Origin: Clostridium ragsdalei P11
Lineage (GTDB): Bacteria; Bacillota; Clostridia; Clostridiales; Clostridiaceae
Assembly: GCF_001675165.1 (NCBI RefSeq)
Contig: NZ_LROS01000011.1
Span: forward strand, 310,001-374,000
Reading direction: 5' to 3'
Length of the DNA: 64,000 nucleotides
In this document: piece after piece, positions 16,621 through 26,613 of the stretch
Layout: each line of letters opens with the position of its first letter
Position numbering within the stretch: the stretch's first letter is position 1
Program-made: the position numbers and the translations under genes
Notes under the pieces: generated by a model
The model's input: the letters and a program-made list of their open reading frames with translations, nothing else
Told to the model about the DNA's origin: nothing
Databases searched by the model: none

Positions 16621-19600
16621 TTAGTTTGTTCCTGTAACAGATGTTATATCTGTAAATCCTAATTCAGCACTAATTGATCCGTCTCCTGTTGATGTAGTAA
16701 TTGATTTGCCATCTACTATTGATGGTTCAGTAAAGTCTATTTTAGCTGCAGCTCCTGTTGCTACTGTAGTAAGAGTTAACTTTCCTGTTCCATCATCACC
16801 AACTTTAATAACACCGCTTCCAATAGATGTATTTATGTCTGTTTGTAATGCAGTTTCTAACTGAGTTAATGTTATTGGAGTAGTGCTACTACCACTTAAT
16901 TGTAAAGTATAAGTTAATGCAATAACTTTAGTATTTATTACTAAATTTCTTCCATCTGATAATACTTTTTCTGAATATTTAACATTTAATATCGGTGCTG
17001 TTGCTGCAGTCTTAATTGCTGGTGCTGCTGCCAATTGAACTGGTATATTTGCTATGTTACCAGGCATTGCAGTTCCTGTAGCTTTACTCCTTACATCTAT
17101 AGAACCTGACTGTGTAACTGGAATAGTATTTCCTGAAGTAAAGTCATTCCATTTTGTTCCTGTAGTGCTGCCAACATTTACCCTATATTCAAGTCCTGTA
17201 GAAAGACTAGTTAATTTAACTCCACCTGCTGCTTGAGTTGAAGTTACATTAGGTGCTGCTGCTTGAGTTACTGATATCTTTTCAACATTAGAAGCTTTAG
17301 TTTGACCACTTGCCTTAGTTCTAACTTGTACCCCATTAGTTGTATTTATTATGTTGACATCTTCTGATTTCAAAGCTCCATTATTGTCTACACTGTTCCA
17401 ATTTAATCCGCCATCTATACTATACTCATAACTTGAAGGATTAGAAATAGCTGTCCCATCTGAATTCTTTAATCCACCTATTAAATTATGATTTGCATCA
17501 TAGCTAAATTCAAATTTTGCAGATGGTGCTACAGGTGAAGCAGTCAAATTAATAACCTGTGCCTCTGAAGCCGGTATATTTCCATTTGCTCTATACCTTA
17601 CTTGTACACTTGTAGTAGTAGATTTATTTAACAAGTTTAACTCATTTGATGAAGTAATTAACTGGGTTCCAGTTGATGTTACTGGTGTCCATGATTGTCC
17701 ATTATTTACACTATATTCTTCACTAGTATCAACATTTCCAATTGCTATATTGCCATTGCCATCATTAAATGTAAATGTTGCTGTTTTTCCATTTTTATCT
17801 GGTGCTTTTGGTGCTGCTTGAGTTGGATTACTCTCTGCATCATCAATTTTAAAGTTAATAATTTTTTCTGTCTTAGAACCATTTATATTATTTGTCGTAT
17901 CCAATGTTAATACATAGCTTCCATTTACTGTTAGTGTTCCACCCTTATGACTTGTTGGATCTACTATATAATCAGTTTTATATCCATCTCTTGTTATTGT
18001 AGCTTTTGTAGTATTAGCTAGTGTATCTGTTATTGTAATTCCACTAATAACTTTATCATAGATTCCTCCATCTGATACTCCTAAAACTGATGGTGATATA
18101 GCTTTATCTTGTGTATCAACCTTAAATACTTTTGTAGAAACATTTGTTGCCCCATTTTCTGTGCTTGTAGATGTAACTGTTAACTTATAATATCCATCCT
18201 GACTTATAACAGTTCTTTCAAAAGCTACCTTAGCTGCTAAATTCCAACTTAAATCCGAAGTAGGAGCAGTATCTAATCTCTGTATTACTGATGTATCAAT
18301 AGTTCCTGCTAAATCCGTCCAATTTGGTGTTGCCTGATAAAGAGTTGGTATATCAGCTGATGTAACATTAGTTACTGCAGTCTTTGTACCATCTGTCCAC
18401 TTCTGTGTTCCTGCTGTTTCAGCAAATCTTATATCTACCGTTGCAGGTACTGCTGAATTTACTGTAAATTTAACAGTAGTAACATTTGTTGCACTAGATG
18501 GATTCATACCTGATACAGTCTTTGTTCCTACAACTATAAGTGCATAGCTTCCATCACCATTAGCCTTTATTATACTTTCCAAATCACTACTATCTTTTAT
18601 AGCCTTATAAGTTGTTCCATTTGTATCAATAACTCCATTATTCATAGAATATGTTTTTGAATCATTTCCTGAAATAGGATTTCCATCTTTAGTTAAGACT
18701 GCACAATATTTTGTGCTATTACTTGCATCAATAATGTTATCATCATTCCAAGTTACAGTTGGGAATAGTGATTTACCAGTAGATTTATCTGTTCCAGTAG
18801 TATATGTTCCTCCATCTGTTATTCCATTTATAACAGGCATCTGGAATAATCCATAAGACACAGGCTTACTTTCAAGTACTGGGCCACTGCCTAATACTTC
18901 AACTGATACCTGCAGTGATCTAGTCATAAGAATTGGTGTAGATCCTGCTTGACAAGGATACCAAGTTGGGCTTGAGTTAGTTTTTAAATCATCATACGTG
19001 AATTTCATTCCTGTAGTAGTTCCAGTTATTCTTCCAAGATTTAGATCAATGCCTACATAACTAGGTACTGTTGCTCTGCTTATTTCAATTGGTGCTGAAG
19101 GTGCACTATCTACATTACCTGTAGCAACTACTCTAAGCATTTGCTTTCCATCTTTATTACCATCTATCTTAGATATCATAGTAGGAACCTTTAGAACTCC
19201 ATTACCATCTGCTTTTGTAGAAACATCATAACTTGTAGGAAGAGCTGGTACTATTCCATTTGAATTTTCATCTTGTATATAAACCTTATACAACTTATTA
19301 GCCTGTAACCCAGTTATATTTTGATTAGCAGCATCTACTGTAAATCCAGTTGGTGCCTCTGCCTGGTACTGAACTCCTACTTTGTTACCTTCTTGTCTAC
19401 CTGTTTTAGTTAAACTAATATATACATTTCCACCATCAGGAGAAAGATTTAAGCCTGTCATATTTACTTTTCCGCTTGCATCTACAACAGCTGATTTTAA
19501 TGGTTTTGTATCAGTACTACTATTATAAACATTTACCACATCACCAGTAGTCAATCCAGTAATACTTATAGTGTCTTTACTTCCTACATTGTTTACGATT

Positions 19601-21462
19601 TTAACATTGTTAGCATTAATAGTTCCGGAATCTAATGCTACATTCATAGTAACAGATGTTCCATATCCAAGTATCGTGCCCTTAAATGTATATACACCTT
19701 TTGATGGCTTTGGTACAGTTTTATTCCATGAAACTACTAATGTCTGTTCACTTCCATCACTCATTATGCAAGAAACAGTTTCTGGAAAATTAAATTTTGT
19801 TATATCATCTGTAGTAAATGTTGGCATAGGGTTAACACTTACTACCCTGCTATTTAATCTAGGTTTTGTTATGGAAATGCCCTTTTGAGTTCCATCTCCA
19901 TCTTTAGGTGCAACTGAGATTTTCCCTGATTTTATATAATATAGACTATCATTTATTATATTTATATAATCTGCTGAATCATTTACAACTTTATATCCAT
20001 TTCCTGTGTTATCTAACTTATATATTTTATTACCATCCACATAACTTATGTAATAAATATTATTATCATCAGTAGCACATATAATTGTAGGTTTATCTGT
20101 TAATGCCTTATAAGCACTGGCTTTTGCAGATGTTTGTACATTTGTAGTCACACTCATAGGTACTGGAATCTGTCCTTGTGCATTTGTAGATCTATATAAC
20201 ACTCCATCATAGCCTGTATAGAAAACCAGATAATCATTACAAGCATTAATAAATTTTGTATTTATAGTACTTATCTTTGCTTTTCTACTATTTCTTAAAT
20301 CATAGCTATATAACGTATCTGAATCTCCTGCATTAACATAGAACAAAAAGTTTCCTGTAACACTTAAATATTTGGCTTGGTCACTTAAAACCATTTTTTT
20401 ACCTGTAGAATCCTGTACATATATTCTATCATTGTCACTATGATTTATATAATATATGGAATCTCCTACTACACTTACACAAGATGCCATATCATCAGAA
20501 ACCTTTTGTCTCTCAGTTCCATCTATTTTAACCTTATATATCTTTCCACCATCGTTATAATTGCTATAGTATACCCAATCTCCTACTACATTAATATATT
20601 TTGCACTGTCATTACTAATGAGCGTATCATCTGTACCTGTTGCACTTCTTTTATAAAGTTTACCACTATCTCCTGTGTTACTGTAGTAAATCCATTTTCC
20701 ACTTTTATCAATTGTAACAAATCCATTATTAACTATATTATAAGCTTTATTTCCTTGTGTAGAACTATCTACATCTGTTGAGTTTCCAGTTAACGTCAAA
20801 TTAACTGTTAAATTCTTATCTCCTGATGCAGCCCCATTTGTAACTATATTCAAATATCCATTTGCTAATTCTGTAGCACCATCGCTAGCATATAAATGTA
20901 CCATATTGCTAGCTCCAGTAGAAAGTTGTCCCATATAAGTAGCTACATCTGTTAAAGGAGTCATTGGACTGCTTCCTACCTGAAAATAAGCTGCTCCACT
21001 TACACCTGATAATTGACTGAGCTGACAAGTAAATAAATTTAATCCTTGTGCTAGTAGTTGTTTATAAGTAATATGAGCTATTACATATCCACCAGTAATC
21101 GTACTAGGATCTAAAAAATTATTATTTGCATCAGTAACAATTTTTTCCGTAGTTCCATTTCCAGGATAATATGTTAAAGTGTTACCAACTTTAGATACTA
21201 TCTGACTATCATCTACAGTTGCTTCTGTAAATATATCCTTTGCTACACCTGTAGAATCTACATAGTATAATTTACCTAAATTGTTTGCTAGCTGATCATT
21301 TACCTTAGCAGTATTAGTACCACTAGCATCATTTGTAAAATAACTTATATCATAAACATTATTTCCTACTACTATGGAATTAGGTGGCAACTTGGCGTAA
21401 ACACTAGTACCTATTCCAAGTACAATTGCTGCTGTCATTACCAATAGCCTAGTTTTCTTCAT
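16621..21462 (-). CDS. Giant secreted surface protein (beta-propeller plus Ig-like repeats)
   Basis: The 1613-residue protein has a signal peptide (MKKTRLLVMTAAIVLGIGTSVYA) and a unique N-terminal region to about 220. Then comes a DUF5050-like propeller at about 235-540 with repeats of the type KWIYYSNTGDSGKLYK, WVYYSNYNDGGKIYK and DSIYYINHSDNDRIY. A Big_4-type Ig module follows at about 550-615 (SCIMSDGSEQTLVVSW), then many beta-sandwich segments and a C-terminal region resembling the flagellin-insert motif (TQLETALQTDINTSI). No wall anchor is seen. Size, composition and position beside a CWB2 protein suggest an S-layer or major surface protein; that is inference. Confidence 0.75.
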   Translation of the reverse strand: MKKTRLLVMTAAIVLGIGTSVYAKLPPNSIVVGNNVYDISYFTNDASGTNTAKVNDQLANNLGKLYYVDSTGVAKDIFTEATVDDSQIVSKVGNTLTYYPGNGTTEKIVTDANNNFLDPSTITGGYVIAHITYKQLLAQGLNLFTCQLSQLSGVSGAAYFQVGSSPMTPLTDVATYMGQLSTGASNMVHLYASDGATELANGYLNIVTNGAASGDKNLTVNLTLTGNSTDVDSSTQGNKAYNIVNNGFVTIDKSGKWIYYSNTGDSGKLYKRSATGTDDTLISNDSAKYINVVGDWVYYSNYNDGGKIYKVKIDGTERQKVSDDMASCVSVVGDSIYYINHSDNDRIYVQDSTGKKMVLSDQAKYLSVTGNFLFYVNAGDSDTLYSYDLRNSRKAKISTINTKFINACNDYLVFYTGYDGVLYRSTNAQGQIPVPMSVTTNVQTSAKASAYKALTDKPTIICATDDNNIYYISYVDGNKIYKLDNTGNGYKVVNDSADYINIINDSLYYIKSGKISVAPKDGDGTQKGISITKPRLNSRVVSVNPMPTFTTDDITKFNFPETVSCIMSDGSEQTLVVSWNKTVPKPSKGVYTFKGTILGYGTSVTMNVALDSGTINANNVKIVNNVGSKDTISITGLTTGDVVNVYNSSTDTKPLKSAVVDASGKVNMTGLNLSPDGGNVYISLTKTGRQEGNKVGVQYQAEAPTGFTVDAANQNITGLQANKLYKVYIQDENSNGIVPALPTSYDVSTKADGNGVLKVPTMISKIDGNKDGKQMLRVVATGNVDSAPSAPIEISRATVPSYVGIDLNLGRITGTTTGMKFTYDDLKTNSSPTWYPCQAGSTPILMTRSLQVSVEVLGSGPVLESKPVSYGLFQMPVINGITDGGTYTTGTDKSTGKSLFPTVTWNDDNIIDASNSTKYCAVLTKDGNPISGNDSKTYSMNNGVIDTNGTTYKAIKDSSDLESIIKANGDGSYALIVVGTKTVSGMNPSSATNVTTVKFTVNSAVPATVDIRFAETAGTQKWTDGTKTAVTNVTSADIPTLYQATPNWTDLAGTIDTSVIQRLDTAPTSDLSWNLAAKVAFERTVISQDGYYKLTVTSTSTENGATNVSTKVFKVDTQDKAISPSVLGVSDGGIYDKVISGITITDTLANTTKATITRDGYKTDYIVDPTSHKGGTLTVNGSYVLTLDTTNNINGSKTEKIINFKIDDAESNPTQAAPKAPDKNGKTATFTFNDGNGNIAIGNVDTSEEYSVNNGQSWTPVTSTGTQLITSSNELNLLNKSTTTSVQVRYRANGNIPASEAQVINLTASPVAPSAKFEFSYDANHNLIGGLKNSDGTAISNPSSYEYSIDGGLNWNSVDNNGALKSEDVNIINTTNGVQVRTKASGQTKASNVEKISVTQAAAPNVTSTQAAGGVKLTSLSTGLEYRVNVGSTTGTKWNDFTSGNTIPVTQSGSIDVRSKATGTAMPGNIANIPVQLAAAPAIKTAATAPILNVKYSEKVLSDGRNLVINTKVIALTYTLQLSGSSTTPITLTQLETALQTDINTSIGSGVIKVGDDGTGKLTLTTVATGAAAKIDFTEPSIVDGKSITTSTGDGSISAELGFTDITSVTGTN

Positions 21463-21633
21463 TATTTATTACCTCCATACATTATTGTGTTATAATTATT
21501 CACTCGTGAAATTCGCGGGTGTTAATTCACTTAATTTTATAATTTACTAAATATATCCAATAGAGCATTTATATTCTTATAATCGTAACAATTTGTAATT
21601 TTTTTACCTTTTTTATATGAAATCTAGCAACAA

Positions 21634-21663
21634 TTTTTACATCATAAGAAAATATATTGTCAA
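21634..21663 (-). promoter_or_regulatory. Candidate sigma-A promoter of the giant surface gene
   Basis: On the minus strand TTGACA (21663-21658) is followed after 18 nt by TAAAAA (21639-21634). A leader of about 170 nt follows, holding a small hairpin CACCCG/CGAGTG near 21500. The -35 is perfect but the -10 is weak. Confidence 0.45.
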
Positions 21664-21671
21664 CCACTTAG

Positions 21672-23921
21672 TTAGTTTTCAATTTTTATTGTAACGGTCA
21701 CAGGTGTGCTATAATGCTCTATAGTTGCCGTTACATAGTATGTACTAGCATCACTTATATCAACAACTGGTGGATCCCAAAGAAGAACATGTACATTTTT
21801 TGCTTCTCTAATTCCATTTGGCCCATTTATAACTGCATTTATTCTAGTTGATAACTCACTCATATTAAATACACCATTTGGATAGTAACTTTTCTTAATA
21901 TTTATAGATACAGCTGGAACGTTGCTAGTTTTTCCATCTACATTAAGAGTAATAATTTTAGGAATTATTCCTATAGTTGCTTTAACCTTTTTATTACCAC
22001 TTATAGTTCCATTCAAAGTAAATTTAGCAACTCTACAATCATCTAAATATTGATTATCTAAAAAAGTAGAATCAATACTAACAGCATCTGTCCATGTAAC
22101 TGACACCTGTTTTCCAGTAGTTGGATCTTTCACTGTGGTTGGATATTTTTCATCTTGCATTATAGGTTCCAATTCTCCTAAGTCCATTACATTTGGATCA
22201 TTAGGGTTAGTAGGATAATTTGGATCATTAGGATCTTTTCCGCCCTCTCCTGTAACTATAAGCATAAGGCCTACTTTTTTGCTATATCCGCTTACTGTTC
22301 CTTCGTAAGTATACACTCCAGTAGAATATTTAATTTCATTTGCCCAAGTTACAGATAAACTTTGTGTTGAACCATCAGTCATTATAGCTGATACTGTAGT
22401 TGGAAATACATAACTAGATTTAGTAGTTACAGTTGCCTTTATGTTATTTATAGTTTTTATAGTCTTACCTGTTCCATTATCAATTGTCGTTAAAGTAAGC
22501 TTAACCTTTTTACTGTATTTATCTACTGTTCCATAAAAGACATAGACTCCTGGTTTATTCCCAGACTGTGTACCGTAATCCCATAACACAGGTACATCAG
22601 TTGTTGTACCGTCCGTCATCTGAGCCGAAACAGTAGTTGGAAGTCCAAAGCTTGTCCTGCTAACCGCAGTTTGAGTTAAATCATCAATTTTATATGGAAG
22701 AGGTTTTACTGTAAGAGTTGCATATACTGTAGTATCTGTTCCTCTTAATTTTCCTGTAAAAGTATAAGTGCCTGGATTTGCAGTATTTACTTGACTTAAG
22801 TTCCAATCTATAGCAACTTCCTTTTTGGTACCATCTGTAGCTGTTATAACCATAGTCGCCCTTGGAGTATATTTCTCACCCTGCCATATAGTATCAGCTA
22901 TATTATCAATACCGCTTACCCCTAATGTCATATTTTCAACTGAAGTTTCTGAATCATAACTTACAGAACCTGTTCCTCCTAATATTTTTAAATTATTTAC
23001 TATGTGGGTTTTAAGAAAATTTGATGTAGCCTCATCCATTGGACTATCCACAAATAATACTGGAGATGATGTTTTAGGAGCTAAAGCTGATGCACTCAAT
23101 GAATCTGGAAAGTTCTTAGCAGAAGCTACATATAAAGTACCAGTATTTACTTCATTTTGAAAGGCTTGTATTATGCTTACATTTCTAGCATATGCATTGC
23201 CTCCTGACCCTATTCTTTTAACATTAGATAGCCCACTTATGACATTGTCGCTTATAGTATTTCCATCACCTATTACATATATTTGAGCCATTTTAGCTGT
23301 ATTACCTAAATATTTTTTAACAGAAGCAGGCATATGTTCTCCATCTGTCAATATTATAGGCATTCCTTTTAAAGCAGCTATCGATGCTATTGTCATTCCA
23401 TCTCTAAAATCATTTCCATTTACTAATGCCACCTCACTGGTCTTACCAATCTTTGCTGCAACCTGAAGGGCAGTTTCATATCTGTCTTTACCACCAACTC
23501 TAACAACCTTCATTCCTTTAGCCACTAGTGAATCTTCTATACTTTGTGATACTACACCTTTTCCACCCACTATAAATACATTTTTTACATTTAATCTAAT
23601 AAGTTCTGAAGATGTATAAGGATTTATCACTTCTGTGTTTGTTAAAAGTATAGGGGCATTGTACTTTTTAGCAAGAGGTGCAGCTGAAAGAGCATCATGG
23701 TAATCATCTCCATTTACTAATACAGCATAATCAGTATTAGTACTCCATCCAGCATCACATACTCTAGCAGATGTCTCATACCTATCCATACCACCATACC
23801 TATCTACTGTCGGTGATGCATATACTTTTGTAGTACCTAAAATACCTATAATTGCTGCAGAGGCAACTAATAGAGCCAATCTCTTACTTCTAAGCGTACC
23901 CTTCAATTTAAAACTATTCAT
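21672..23921 (-). CDS. Cell-wall-binding CWB2 protein with Ig-like domains
   Basis: A signal peptide (start at the ATG at 23921, cleavage near KVYASPTV) leads into three CWB2 modules at about 40-330, marked by RYGGMDRYETSARV, VGGKDRYETALQVAAKIG and RIGSGGNAYARNVSI. These bind secondary wall polymer non-covalently. Four Ig-like modules of Big_4 type follow, each with a TDGT/SGVYTYEGTV pattern. Product: 749 residues. I rejected the ATG at 23978 because it overlaps a palindromic repeat and would bury the signal peptide. AGAAAGGAG is 16 nt from the chosen ATG, farther than ideal. It is probably a surface adhesin or S-layer partner of the next gene. Confidence 0.9.
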   Translation of the reverse strand: MNSFKLKGTLRSKRLALLVASAAIIGILGTTKVYASPTVDRYGGMDRYETSARVCDAGWSTNTDYAVLVNGDDYHDALSAAPLAKKYNAPILLTNTEVINPYTSSELIRLNVKNVFIVGGKGVVSQSIEDSLVAKGMKVVRVGGKDRYETALQVAAKIGKTSEVALVNGNDFRDGMTIASIAALKGMPIILTDGEHMPASVKKYLGNTAKMAQIYVIGDGNTISDNVISGLSNVKRIGSGGNAYARNVSIIQAFQNEVNTGTLYVASAKNFPDSLSASALAPKTSSPVLFVDSPMDEATSNFLKTHIVNNLKILGGTGSVSYDSETSVENMTLGVSGIDNIADTIWQGEKYTPRATMVITATDGTKKEVAIDWNLSQVNTANPGTYTFTGKLRGTDTTVYATLTVKPLPYKIDDLTQTAVSRTSFGLPTTVSAQMTDGTTTDVPVLWDYGTQSGNKPGVYVFYGTVDKYSKKVKLTLTTIDNGTGKTIKTINNIKATVTTKSSYVFPTTVSAIMTDGSTQSLSVTWANEIKYSTGVYTYEGTVSGYSKKVGLMLIVTGEGGKDPNDPNYPTNPNDPNVMDLGELEPIMQDEKYPTTVKDPTTGKQVSVTWTDAVSIDSTFLDNQYLDDCRVAKFTLNGTISGNKKVKATIGIIPKIITLNVDGKTSNVPAVSINIKKSYYPNGVFNMSELSTRINAVINGPNGIREAKNVHVLLWDPPVVDISDASTYYVTATIEHYSTPVTVTIKIEN

Positions 23922-23988
23922 ATTAATATATAGGCAACTCCTTTCTTTAGTTTTGTTCAGAATCCCCATTGCTTGCATTTTTATTCTT

Positions 23989-24040
23989 GGTGCCTGTCAC
24001 CTTGATAGGGCAATAAATGTCCCGCTCGGTGCCAGGCACC
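23989..24040. repeat. GGTGCCTGTCACC palindrome, copy 2
   Basis: GGTGCCTGTCACC and GGTGCCAGGCACC enclose a 26-nt middle with ATGTCCCGC. It sits upstream of the CWB2 gene. Confidence 0.75.
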
Positions 24041-24161
24041 TAACAAGAAACATTTCCATTATTAATATTATACCTAATTTAATAGCAAATTTCACCATAA
24101 AATTAGTATATAATCTCCCACAAATTCCGGGAAAGAGTTTAGCTATTACAGAAATCTAAAA

Positions 24162-24278
24162 TTACACAAATACATTTATGGACTTATCTTTGTCATCTTT
24201 ACTGTCTTCACCGATATTTTTATCATATTCCTTTAAATTTTTATCTTTAAGTACATTTTGTTTATCACATACTTGCCT
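24162..24278 (-). pseudogene. Possible C-terminal gene remnant
   Basis: One minus-strand frame reads QNVLKDKNLKEYDKNIGED then SKDDKDKSINVFV and a stop. The composition is protein-like, but there is no start codon or ribosome site, and an in-frame stop lies just upstream. It may be the tail of a lost gene, or chance. The rest of 24042-24414 holds only a GGTGCC-type palindrome. Confidence 0.25.
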
Positions 24279-24358
24279 CTATGTGGCACATTTGCACTAG
24301 TTATCCTTTAATCCCATTATTTATTTTTCGTATAATTTACAAATTACTTTAATAAAAA

Positions 24359-24410
24359 GGTACCTGTCATCTAAGTGGAGTACTAACGTTCCCACTTAGT
24401 GACAGGCACC
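24359..24410. repeat. GGTGCCTGTCACC palindrome, copy 3 (long stem)
   Basis: GGTACCTGTCATCTAAGTGG pairs almost fully with CCACTTAGTGACAGGCACC around a 12-nt loop. It lies four bases beyond the stop of the 84-residue gene and may end its transcript. Confidence 0.75.
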
Positions 24411-24414
24411 TTAC

Positions 24415-24669
24415 CTACAATATTTTTTTATCTTCTGCTTTTCTACTTTCTCCATCTAACGCCTTAACCTGTGCTGCCAAATCATTTATTTTATCATTCA
24501 AAACTTTTAAGTACTTTTCGTCAATATTATCCTGTTTAGCTTGTTCTGCTATTTTTATCATTCTCAGCAACTTTTTCTCCATAATATCGAGCATTTGCTG
24601 CCTATACTTTACCCACTGAAGCTCTTCCTCCAGTTCTTGCCTTAATTGCTCTTTTTGATTCATTACCAA
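24415..24669 (-). CDS. Small coiled-coil protein downstream of yjfB
   Basis: The 84-residue product is almost entirely amphipathic helix (QLRQELEEELQWVKYRQQMLDIMEKKLLRMI), with no cysteine and no membrane segment. It starts at TTG (or the ATG two codons later) with GGGGTG at fitting distance. The gene begins 17 nt after yjfB, so the two probably share the sigma-D promoter at 24899-24925. That makes it a candidate motility-associated protein of unknown function. I do not recognise the family. Confidence 0.65.
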   Translation of the reverse strand: MVMNQKEQLRQELEEELQWVKYRQQMLDIMEKKLLRMIKIAEQAKQDNIDEKYLKVLNDKINDLAAQVKALDGESRKAEDKKIL

Positions 24670-24686
24670 TTTTTACACCCCTGGGG

Positions 24687-24866
24687 TTATGCCATTGCAT
24701 CTAGATGACTACCTACATTAGGATCTACTGCGGAATTGCTCAACATTTCTGTCATACCAGCTGCCTTTTGTTCTCCTGCATCCATGGCAATTTTTGTAAG
24801 TGCTATACCAGCTGACTGCTGTGCACTCGATTGGCTCATTGCCACTGATAGCGCTGCTATATCCAT
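24687..24866 (-). CDS. yjfB: YjfB family putative motility protein
   Basis: This 59-codon gene reads MDIAALSVAMSQSSAQQSAG, then IALTKIAMDAGEQKAAGM and ends NVGSHLDAMA. That pattern, with M-x2-AVAMSQ near the start, a helix and a V/L-DPN segment, is the YjfB family, known from sigma-D regulons of Firmicutes and of unknown mechanism. GGAGGG lies 6 nt before the ATG and a sigma-D promoter precedes it. The longer open frame overlapping it (24718-24966) is a shadow. Followed by a coiled-coil gene. Confidence 0.88.
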   Translation of the reverse strand: MDIAALSVAMSQSSAQQSAGIALTKIAMDAGEQKAAGMTEMLSNSAVDPNVGSHLDAMA

Positions 24867-24898
24867 ATTTATCCCTCCAATAATTTTTTATACCTATA

Positions 24899-24925
24899 TT
24901 ATCGTAAATTAGGGAAAAACATTTA
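24899..24925 (-). promoter_or_regulatory. Sigma-D type promoter of yjfB
   Basis: On the minus strand TAAA (24925-24922), 15 nt, then TACGATAAT. Spacing is exact for sigma-D, with CGATAA intact. It lies 32 nt ahead of the yjfB ATG. Confidence 0.8.
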
Positions 24926-24952
24926 GCAATATCTTCTTTTCGATATCTCACG

Positions 24953-25031
24953 CTTAAGCGGGGCAAAAATGATCCCTTATAGTGACAGGCACCTTAGTGG
25001 GATCATTTACACCCCGCTAAGATGCCTGTCC
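24953..25031. repeat. Nested palindrome with GACAGGCACC words, copy 4
   Basis: AGCGGGGCAAAAATGATCCC pairs with GGGATCATTTACACCCCGCT. The loop holds TGACAGGCACCTTAG and the right flank repeats GATGCCTGTCC. It adjoins the stop of the zinc-ribbon gene and looks like a composite of two repeat copies. Confidence 0.7.
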
Positions 25032-26500
25032 TAATTAGATTTTATGTCTGAAAGCTGATATCCAGAAAATTGCTCATTGTACTTAAACGTATAAGTATAG
25101 TGAAAAGTCTTAGTACTAGGAGTAGTACTATCACTTTGATATATATTATAAACTTCCTCTGTACTTACAGTTCCAGATCTTTTATCATCACTTAAGTTGT
25201 ATGAGATTACATTAAAAGATTTGATATCTTCCTTTATGCCCTTTTCGTAAGTAGTTGCCACATAACTTTTTTGGTCATTATAAAGTGGGCTTCCAGGATA
25301 CAGATAATTCTCAACATCTTCAAAATCACCGGTATTTACTGCTTGTGTAAAATAATAGGTATACCAATATATTAAATTACGCATTCTATACTGATCAATT
25401 TGCATACTAGTTTGAGATTGAGTAAAGTCAAGTTTTATATAATCATCATCCTTTTTCAGAATATAGTCGCTGCTTCTCAATTTTTGTCCGTTTACAGCCG
25501 CAACACCATATACAGATGAATTAGCAGCCAGTGGTCCAAAATTACTGGCATCCTTTGCTTTAACTCCAGTATCCTTATTATTTAAAAATATTTCTGCATC
25601 TGGATAATCACTGTTTATATTGACATAAGAAACATCCTTAAACACTTCTACATTTTCGCTGTCTTCGTTTGAATTCATAAAATCTATATCACGGGATTCA
25701 TTTAAAGATTCATAACTGTTTTTGTAATCTGCATTAAGTTTATATTTCCCGGGAATAAAAGGGCCGAGCTGCTTGGAAAAATCCTTTGAATCACTTTTTG
25801 CTATTTGAGTACTGTTTAAAGAAAATTGAACATCCTTTATTCCAGTTTTTACTGATATAAATGATGGCTTTATTCCTATCTTATAATCCTTGAAAAACAA
25901 ATACTTTTTTCCTGCATAAACTATATCAAATTTACCTTTGGAATTAGAATTTAAATTTCCATTAGATCTCGCCACTTCATTATTTAATTGACTTACGACT
26001 TCATTTAAATAAGAAGGATTGTCCTTAAAATAATTAATTAAAGGAGCTACACTCTTTTCATCTATTTTCAATCTATTATCGCTACAATAAAGAATATCTA
26101 CTAACTGTCCTTTATTACTGGATGCAACCGCTTTTTGAAATTTTGAAACCACATTAGAAGGTTTGCTGGCTGCATTACCTATTAGAAAAGACACGAATAT
26201 TGTGATACATAAAACACCTATTCCTATAATTACTGCCACTTTTTTATTCAAACCCAACTTTCTTCTAAATGTATTAAATATACTGTCATCTACTTCTTCT
26301 TCATCATTAAAATCTTCTTTATTAAGATCTTCTTTAAACTGAGAATCATTATTTTGCTTATTTATAAGGCCAGTATTAAAAGTTTGAGTATTTCCTACAT
26401 CATCCTCTTGTCCCTTTTCTACTCCAGATTTATGTCCACATTTTGGGCAAAACATATCATTATCTTCTAGTTTATTTCCACACTTAACACAAAATTTCAC
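25031..26500 (-). CDS. Zinc-ribbon membrane protein of the TcaA/YvbJ type
   Basis: The N-terminus MKFCVKCGNKLEDNDMFCPKCGHKS is a two-CxxC zinc ribbon. An acidic linker, one membrane helix at about 92-114 (VAVIIGIGVLCITIFVSFLIGN) and a roughly 370-residue extracellular part follow. The C-terminal portion (NLIYWYTYYFTQAVNTGDFEDVENYLYPGSP) fits the NTF2-like end domain of TcaA-type proteins. These are linked to envelope stress and glycopeptide response in staphylococci; the role here is unknown. GTG start with GAGGAGGCG. It is monocistronic beside surface-protein genes. Confidence 0.75.
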   Translation of the reverse strand: MKFCVKCGNKLEDNDMFCPKCGHKSGVEKGQEDDVGNTQTFNTGLINKQNNDSQFKEDLNKEDFNDEEEVDDSIFNTFRRKLGLNKKVAVIIGIGVLCITIFVSFLIGNAASKPSNVVSKFQKAVASSNKGQLVDILYCSDNRLKIDEKSVAPLINYFKDNPSYLNEVVSQLNNEVARSNGNLNSNSKGKFDIVYAGKKYLFFKDYKIGIKPSFISVKTGIKDVQFSLNSTQIAKSDSKDFSKQLGPFIPGKYKLNADYKNSYESLNESRDIDFMNSNEDSENVEVFKDVSYVNINSDYPDAEIFLNNKDTGVKAKDASNFGPLAANSSVYGVAAVNGQKLRSSDYILKKDDDYIKLDFTQSQTSMQIDQYRMRNLIYWYTYYFTQAVNTGDFEDVENYLYPGSPLYNDQKSYVATTYEKGIKEDIKSFNVISYNLSDDKRSGTVSTEEVYNIYQSDSTTPSTKTFHYTYTFKYNEQFSGYQLSDIKSN

Positions 26501-26613
26501 TTTAACGCCTCCTCATATCCAAGTTTCGAAATGTTGTAATTTTCGATTAATATTTTATTAAATTTATATTAACATATGTTAATAGTTTATTCTATATGAT
26601 TTTTTTGCCATTT

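Noticed and set aside
20440-20781. 113-codon plus-strand ORF opposite the giant surface gene
   Set aside because: It is a complement-frame shadow of the YYSN/YYIN propeller repeats, rich in Y/I with no start signals.
24718-24966. 82-codon minus-strand ORF
   Set aside because: It overlaps yjfB in another frame, crosses the sigma-D promoter, and has an implausible composition. yjfB has the ribosome site and family match.
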